From the NCBI GenBank assembly GCA_039654915.1, contig CM077596.1:7998001-8062000 (forward strand): a stretch of DNA of 64,000 nt, written 5' to 3'. Both the position numbers and the translations under genes were made by a program. Under the pieces are notes generated by a model. It made no database searches, was not told where the DNA came from, and saw nothing but the letters and a program-made list of their open reading frames with translations. The DNA comes from Aquilaria yunnanensis (taxonomy: Eukaryota; Streptophyta; Magnoliopsida; Malvales; Thymelaeaceae). Positions within the stretch are counted from its first letter, which is position 1; every line of letters starts with the position of its first letter. This document shows positions 56,967-64,000 of the stretch, piece after piece.

Positions 56967-59900
56967 TATAATTCCGTATCCTGTCTAATGTTAGATGGTT
57001 AATGAAGCTCTTTCCGACCTTTATTGGGGATGCCACTATCTTTATTGACCAAGCCCCGATACGACAGGGCTACGTGGCCACTCTACGAAGGCTAAAAGAA
57101 GGCGAGCTCGTTCCGACAAAAGCAAAAAAAGAGAATGGAGCTAGCTTAAGAGAACGAGGCTGGCATAACTTTTCCTAAGACACTACGTTGGTTGAGAATG
57201 ATAAAGATTTGCAAGGATCTTCCACTTGAGTTAAGGCACCCATTCATCCAGTTCTTAAAAGCTAATATAGATGTGTTTTTGTATGGTCTCCTAATGAGAT
57301 GCCTGTGATAAACCCAAAAATCATTCCTCACAAATTCTAAGTAGGCCCCTCTACCAGACCAATATAGCAAAAAAAGCGTAATATAGTACCTGAAAGGTGA
57401 GACTTCATTAGAGAAGAACTTGAAATGCTACTAGAGGCTGACATCATTTGGGAAGTACAATACCCTGAATGACTCGCCAATGTAGTGTTGGTAAAAAAGG
57501 AAAATGGAGACTAGAGCATATGTGTCAATTACACAAACCTCAATGATGCTTGTCCTATAGAGCCATATCCCCTTCCATCTATAGACCAGTTAGTTGACAC
57601 CACATAGAAATTCAGAGTATTGTCTTTCATGAATGCTTTTAGTGGCTACCGCCAAATTCAGATGCACTCTAAGGATGAGCAGGAAATGGCTTTCACAACG
57701 AGGAAAGCAGTTTATTGTTACCAGGGAATGCCATTTGACTTAAAGAATATTGGAGCCATTTATCAAAGGCCGATGAATCAGATCTTTACAGATTAGTTGG
57801 GGAAGTATATCGAGGTCTATGTAGATGACATGATCTTCAAAAGCCAGGTAGTAGAACAGCACTTTGATGACCTCTGAGAAACCTTTTAGAAAATAAGGCA
57901 ATTCAACATCAAACTCAACCCGAAGAAATGCACCTTTTGTGTTGGCACCGATAAATTTTTAGCTACATGGTCTCTGAAAGTGGGATCGATGTGAAGCTAG
58001 ATAAAATCAAGGCCATTCTCACGATGCTCGATCCTTAGAACAAAAAGGAAGCCCAAAATCTAACTGGAATGCTAACCACCCTCAGATAGTTCGTATCACG
58101 CTTTAGCGATCGTTGCTAGCCCTTCTTCCAGATACTCAAGAAATAGCAATCTTTGAATGGATGAACGAATAGCACCATGCATTTCAGTAGATAAAAGACT
58201 ACCTTTGACACCTCCCTTCAGCGAAACTGCTAAGCCCGATGAGCCAAACCACACCGAAGGCTTAATCAGTGCCACACTCACCAAAGAACATTTGCCAGAA
58301 CAATGGACAGTATACTATGTTAGTTGGAGCCTCTAGGGGGCCAAACCTAGATATCTTTCACTTCATAAAATAGTCCTTGCCCTCATCATGGCTTCTCAAA
58401 AACTATGACTGTACTTTCAGATGCACCACATTACTGTCAGAATAGAGCTATCCTTATGGGACATTCTCCAAAAACTAGATAAGTTGGGTAGACTTGCTGA
58501 ATGATGTATCAAGCTAGGAGAATATGATATCCACTATGAGCCTACAAAAGCTGTAAAGGCATAAGCCCTCACAAGTTTTGTGGTTGAAATGACATTGCTG
58601 AAAAAAGTCCAAGAAGAGCAGATGGAAGAAAAATCCATCTAGGAAATATGCTTTGACGGGGCCTCAGAACCTAAGTACCAAAGAGTAGGCATCGTACTAA
58701 GGGGTCCACTAAACTTAAAAGTGACCCACATAATTAAATTTTACCTTCCCGTAACAAACAATGTTGCTAAATACGAAGCCCTCGTCACTGGGCTATAGAT
58801 GGTTGGTTGGGTAGGGGTACTATGCCTATAGATATATAGCACTGCTTAGTTAATAGTAAACCAAATGATAGGAACATCAGGGGCAAAAAAGCCCACTATT
58901 TGTAAATACCTTAATTTGGCAAAGGATTTGATAAAGATGTTTGGCCTTGTTCAAATTCAAAAGATATCAAAGGGTCAGAATAAAAAGGTAGATACCTTCT
59001 TAAAAGGATGAGAATAGGTTATAATAAAAGAACTCATAGAGCCCTCAATCCACTTTGTATGTTCTAAGGCCCTCAAAGATGATTGGGGGAAGCTGATCAA
59101 ACTCTACCTTGATACCAGGGCCCTAGATGGAAGCCTTGAAGAAAAAAGGAATATCAAAATCTGAGTTGGACAATTCCCCACCATTGGAGATGAACTATAC
59201 AGATGAAGGTTCAGTTCCTCTTTACAGTGATGCCTAACACCACAAGACAGGCAACATGTTCTCTGAGAGATCCACCAAGGGGATTTTGGGGCACATATTG
59301 GCATCAACTTTTTGGCCCACAAAGCCTTGCAGTAGGGCTACTTCTAGCCCATAATTAGAGAGGATGGCAAGAAATTTGTCTAAAGATGCCTTAGTTGTCA
59401 AGTCAACTCATGAATAGTGAGGCTACACTTAGTCGATGCCTCCCTGTTAGCGGACCCTTGGTCATTTGCTTTGTGGGGAGTGGATTTGATTAGGGCACTC
59501 CCCATGGCTCTGGACAAGTTATGCATTATTATGTCAATTGGCTACTTCACCAAATGGGCAGAAGTAAAGCCACTAGCCTCAATTACAGTCGCTTAGATCA
59601 TCAAATCTTATGAAAAAACATCATCTGTTGTTTTGAGTGTCAACAAGCCATTGTCACCAAGCAGTTTGATTACAAGGAAGTTTACCAATTTGTAGAGGAA
59701 AAAGGCATTCACCTCTACTTTTTCCTCGTTTCCCACCCATAGTCTAATGGGCAAGTAATGGTAACTAACAAAACCATCAAAAAAAGGCTTGAACAGAAGA
59801 CTAGGCAAAGCTAAGGCCAACTGGGCTTAAGAACTACCAAGCGTCCTATAGGACTATAGGATGATGCCTTGAAGGCCTACCAAAGAATCACCCTTTGCAC

Positions 59901-60130
59901 TAGTCCATGGGACTGATGCACTCATCTCGATGGAAATCTATTGTCCCACCATGTAGACCCAGGCTTATCATTCCAATGAAAATGACAAAGTGCTTGAAGG
60001 AAACCTTGACCTCATTGAGGAGTTAAGAGAAGACTCAAAGGTCCACGTGAGAGCTTTCAAACTCAAAACTGCACTCACCTACAATAGAAAAGTGAGATAG
60101 AAACACATACTTGGCCCTTGTTAGGGTGGA
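56967..60130 (+). pseudogene. Element A pol remainder: protease end, RT, RNase H domains, integrase
   Basis: Continues the protease cut by B, with a DATIFIDQAPIRQ block like FIDQAEVR in B and C. RT at about 57,400-58,120 shows NYTNLNDACP, LSFMNAFSGYRQIQM and VYVDDMIFKS (57,818-57,847). The first RNase H is at about 58,200-58,600. The second is at 58,640-59,010, with CFDGASEPKYQRVG keeping the Asp, and NNVAKYEALVTGL. Integrase at 59,260-60,130 has FGAHIG, WGVDLI and PFALVHGTDALI. Many TAG, TGA and TAA codons and frameshifts show it is long dead. Confidence 0.85.
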
Positions 60131-60761
60131 ATTAACTGGGAGAAAGCCAGGGCATGGTGCATTAAGACCCAACCAGTAAGAACCTTACTTGGTCTTAAAG
60201 AAAACTCGTTGAGGGTATCAATGAGTTGTTTAGTCCAGAAGGAAGAAAGCTGCCCCACGAACTATCACTCAGATGATCCATCACCCTACTTTGCATAGTC
60301 ATATTGTCACACCCTACTATACTTTCTATGATGCACCTTACTATGTTTTGATGCATTCTCTCAATAAAGTGGAGACACTCCTTCTAAATGATTCATGTCT
60401 TTTACAAAACAAGATAGCCTATTATGGCTTCACAATCACTTAAAGGCCAGTGCCTTCTCTAAAAAGGCCTATAAAGGCTACTTAATCACATGAAGACCTA
60501 AGGTCCCTACAACGGCTAAAGTATCTCTTTACACTTAACTTAGTCTGTGAATGCCAGCTTATATTGTTTTCATAGAGGCTACTCTCATGCACAAATTCGC
60601 AACAACAGAAAAGGCGTATACACAAAAATTGTAGACAAAGATAAAAATATAAGTAAAACAAAACTCTTCATTAACTTAGGAAATAATTACAATGTTTCAA
60701 AAATTAAAAAAGGCATGAAGGATTTTAAAGGGATACTGGAGGGGGTTGACCAGAAGACCTC
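60131..60761. other. Element A interval between pol and antisense ORF
   Basis: AT-rich, decayed. A plus-strand open frame at 60,547-60,765 has no recognised domain. Confidence 0.5.
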
Positions 60762-63431
60762 TTAAAATTCATTAGGAAGAAGGTCCTCATCAAGGTTCAT
60801 CACCGACACATCCTCATCAAAGGTAAGAATCTTAGCCTTCCCTTCGTTCGGCCAACACCCATAATCTGAGCCCAAATCCTCATAGGCTAAGAGGAAAGAA
60901 AGAATTAGGTTCGGATTAGCTCACTTTAGCTGAAAGTGGCATGAAAGGAAACTTTCTTTGAATTCCTAGAAGGTGGTCCTCCATGCCTTTTCTCCACCTT
61001 TTGATGGAGCGAGCATAACTCCTTCATTCAATCATTAGCCATGATTAGCTCCATGAAGGGCATCGTAGCCATGATTGAGCTGGAACTGGCTTTACCATGA
61101 ACGGTCTTTTGCAGAGTCTGCTCGACAGCATCAATTTTTGACTACCTTGCCTTCAACAAGCCCACTTAGCAATCAGCCTCCTTCCAAGCCTCTACTTCAT
61201 TCTCCTTTGATGACTTAAGAGCATCATTCAGCTTTCCCACCTCCTTGGTCTTTTTCATTAGCTTGAGGTCATTGGCAAAAGCACTCTAAGTGGTTCATTC
61301 GCTTTCCAGCTCCTTCTTCAAAAAGTCCCTCTCACGAAACGAAGCCTCAAAATAGGAATGCAAAGGCTTCTCATGAGCCACCCATTGTTCCCCCATACCA
61401 TAGGTGACAATGGCCTTCTACCAAAACTAAACTTTTTAGAATCAATGGAGAAAGCACTTCAAAAACTAATGACTTGGACAAGAATATGCCTGGAGAAAGC
61501 TGCAACCTATACTTATCAGGTATGCACTCTCTCCCCGAGGAGGGTTAGCAAGGAAGTGCTGATCCCTGGGGTCTTTAACTTCTTAAGAATACGGTGAGTG
61601 ATATCTGCCTGATCCTTGACGATTAACTCATTAAGACCCACCAATCATTGAGGGTTGAAGACCTGGTCAGGCGTGACCTCCTTCAATGCCAAGTTTGCCT
61701 CTGTACCTGACTTCGCACAGGCATCAAGTTGCGAGGTTGGAAGTGCTCATCCACTGCCAGCTTTGGTATTTCTCCTCAAGCAGAAGGTGCCCTATCAGGC
61801 AACACCCTCGTTGGAATCTAAGTAGGAGGGGGAAGCAAAGAAGTTGGCCCCTCCTTTAATGACCTTAGGGTTTCCTTTTACTTTTAGGATGCCTTTTTTA
61901 CCACCTTTTGTTTCTAGGACACCTCCATAGTTACCTTTTTCTTTTGGGACATCACCATCGATTATGGGTCCACACTGAAGAGGGGCCCAGGTGTCCTTGG
62001 GTGCTTCTCTATGGCAGTTGTATGAAAAGATCCAAAGTTACCACAAAATGATGTCAAGTCTACAAAACTAGTGTGGAAAATTTTTTTGCTAATGCCCTAC
62101 CATTACCATTATCATGAAGGGCATCATTTCCCAATGGTCTATAGGGTGCGACCTCTTACATGTCAGTTGAACCTCTGAAGGGGACTCAGGTAACTCCACT
62201 ACCTTGGTGGCTAGCCTGGAAAAGAGGGTCGCTATACCATGTGCCGTGCTAGCAACAAGAATGTTGATCTTCCAAGCATTGGCCAAGGCATCAACAATGT
62301 CATTACACCTTTTATGAATTACTTAGCCCAGCTACCCATCCCTACAAAAAGCGCAAAATCCAATTAGGCACTAAAGATTCACACAAAGAGAGAAGGGAAC
62401 ATATAGCAACCATCTAGAACACAACTCTTAGGATTCGAGGGGCTTCGCTGAGCCTTGGAAACAATCTCATAAGTTTCTACCAGCATCCTCACCTACCTGA
62501 GGGTGATCTCATCAATCCGTGTAATGGATAGGGAACAACTACATAAAATTGTTGCTCCCCACCACCGACTCTAGCCAGGTTACCAACCCAAAGTATGAGC
62601 GATGACCCTCTGAGCCATCATATATTGGCAACAGTTGAACTAGTGCCTATTGTACAGTATCAACAAACTAGCAGGGGAATTTCCTTAGTGTGAAAAAGAA
62701 GTGCTCCTTCCATCCCGCCCAATAGTCCTTGTAGGACACAAAGGCGAAGGACTTGTTCCCTCCTCAGTTGATGGGGGTAATACGGAATAAGTTTGCATCC
62801 TTCTTCAAATCCAGCATATAAAGCTAGAGAAAACCTCTAGCAAGGGGGTTACCCTCTCCAATTTATAGCAAGTGATATACTCATTGATGTGCGTGAATTA
62901 GTTTGGCCTCAACTGTGATGGCAAAATCCGATAAAGCTCTCATATCTGCTCCGCGAACAGATTAAGAGGCAAATGAAGGCCCACCTGGAGCTGGTTGATG
63001 AAGATAATAAGGACATCAATTTTCTTGCTACCACCCTCCAGGCCCCATCCCTCAATGCCTAATCATGGGAAAGGGCAGCCACGATGCCATTAAGCTAGTA
63101 GCACTGACGGAGATTCATTGCCAAAGTACCCTCATCATGTTTTGTCACAACCTACCTTCAACACCTCAACGTTAGGGGAAAATAATGCCTTTGAAGAATC
63201 AACCTCGCTAATGGTAGCCCTGGATGATAATTTAGAGATGCCATCTAGAAAAACTATTGTGCAAGATATTAGGGTTGTTGCCAACACAATAGGGCAGTGG
63301 AGAAATGGTTGACTGGCCAAAAAACCAAAAATAACAACCCCAACTAGAAGTACCAAAAGAAACCTTGATGGAAGGAGGATAACTTCAATAGGAAGTCTGA
63401 CAGCGAGCAAGCAGTAACCAAGAAAGTACAT
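60762..63431 (-). pseudogene. Element A antisense ORF remnant
   Basis: Read on the minus strand, about 62,680-62,770 gives KSFAFVSYKDYWAGWKEHFF, matching KDSWRGWQQKFFF of the B and C aORF. Around 61,100-61,350 a Lys/Glu-rich coiled-coil pattern appears (KLMKKTKEVGKLNDALKS). It ends with DEDLLPNEF and TAA at 60,762-60,764. An ATG at 63,242-63,244 sits 257 bp from the TATA-like box, but the frame after it is broken. Exon borders cannot be set because of stops and indels. Confidence 0.6.
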
Positions 63432-63923
63432 AGAAATTCAAGAACAGCAGCAAGGTAAAACAGTCAAATGGTGAAAAATATGAGATGAAAACCTTTATGG
63501 TATATAAAACGAAACCTCTGACTTTTAGGTATTCTCCTTAAAACTGTCATTACAAACATGGAAAATTTTTCGGCCACTAATGGGAGGAGACGTGGCCACT
63601 AACAGCCATCAAAACGATCATGCCCGGGAAGAGGCACATTTAATAGGCACCACTTTGTCTCCTCCCTAACTGTTGCATCCATCACATGCCATAGTGGCAC
63701 AAGACAAAAGGAAGTAAGGAGTCAAATGGCGATGCTTTCCCAACTTCCCCAAGAAGCATATAGGAAAGGCATTGCACATTCCACTTAAGTAATGCTATGT
63801 AAGGTGCATTAACTTGACAACAAATGGGAAGGTTTATACCCCCTACCTGAAACAGATGCGCACCTCCCTTCTAAGAGATGACAACGTTTAAGAAAATGAG
63901 GGAACCTTAGCCCACATTTTATT
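63432..63923. other. Element A 3' untranslated region and antisense leader
   Basis: No coding region. On the minus strand it includes the TATA-like box at 63,501. Confidence 0.5.
63501..63510 (-). promoter_or_regulatory. Element A antisense TATA-like box
   Basis: GTTTTATATA on the minus strand, in a context (TTTCGTTTTATATACC) similar to TCGGTTTATATAAGCACC in B. Confidence 0.45.
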
Positions 63924-63939
63924 GATGGGAGGGGCCTAT
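63924..63939 (+). other. Element A polypurine tract
   Basis: GATGGGAGGGGCCTAT just before the 3' LTR. Confidence 0.7.
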
Positions 63940-64000
63940 TGATAAGAAATAGGCCTAACACGGGCCAACATGGAGGCCCAAATACACTTACAAGGAAACC
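63940..64000 (+). repeat. Element A 3' LTR, first 61 bp (cut by window end)
   Basis: Begins TGATAAGAAATAGGCC and follows the 5' LTR at 13,864 for as far as the window goes, so the right end of A lies outside. Confidence 0.8.

Larger units (their letters stand above)
13864..64000 (+). mobile_element. Element A: old Tat-like Ty3/gypsy retrotransposon, outer host of the nest
   Basis: A 5' LTR with primer site, gag, protease, RT, RNase H and integrase remains and an antisense ORF occur in this order, interrupted by elements D (14,532-33,948) and B (35,439-56,961). The 3' LTR starts at 63,940 and runs off the window. Removing D and B leaves about 9.2 kb of A. Domain order, the extra RNase H and the antisense ORF place it in the Tat/Ogre group. 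Many stops and frameshifts make it dead. Confidence 0.85.

Overview
The window is plant (angiosperm) nuclear DNA made almost wholly of transposable elements; I see no host gene. The evidence is Ty3/gypsy retrotransposons of plant-only lineages (Tat/Ogre-like and Athila-like), a tRNA-derived SINE, a mariner/Stowaway-like element and Copia remains. The species cannot be named from this sequence.

Layout. Positions 1-13,863 are AT-rich intergenic DNA with old repeats: a SINE (about 622-835), a decayed long LTR (about 1,540-2,160 and 4,660-6,600) split by reverse-oriented LTR-like DNA, a long imperfect inverted repeat (7.10-7.30 kb against 10.34-10.55 kb) enclosing a mariner-like element (7,920-8,743), a 289-bp tandem duplication, and Copia-type LTR and RNase H remnants. 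From 13,864 to the right edge everything belongs to one nest of five LTR retrotransposons, all on the plus strand. Element A (Tat-like, old, 13,864 to beyond 64,000) is the outer host. Its gag is broken by element D (14,532-33,948, long-LTR, no recognisable coding), which carries element E (Athila-like, 18,567-31,041, 5-bp TSD). The A protease is broken by element B (Tat-like, 35,439-56,961, 5-bp TSD), whose gag is broken by element C (Tat-like, 37,626-48,518, 5-bp TSD). The order of insertion is therefore A, then D and B, then E in D and C in B. LTR divergence agrees for B (about 5%) and C (about 1.3%).

How the genes work. B and C carry gag, protease, reverse transcriptase, a Ty3-type RNase H, a second RNase H and integrase on the plus strand. 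Convergent with these, on the minus strand, is a spliced extra gene (aORF). In C I can place four exons with GT-AG introns that join into one uninterrupted frame of 719 residues; B has the same exon number, phases and exon-3 length, with two stop codons. A TATA-like box lies 245-257 bp upstream of the aORF start in A, B and C. C has an open gag and an open aORF but a pol with several deletions and frameshifts.

E has gag-pol and a second ORF downstream of integrase. All the stop codons in its gag and second ORF lie in one frame, and most are explained by C-to-T or G-to-A changes. Its LTRs and spacer carry a GC-rich palindromic repeat around CCTAGG. All identities and alignments given here were made by eye.
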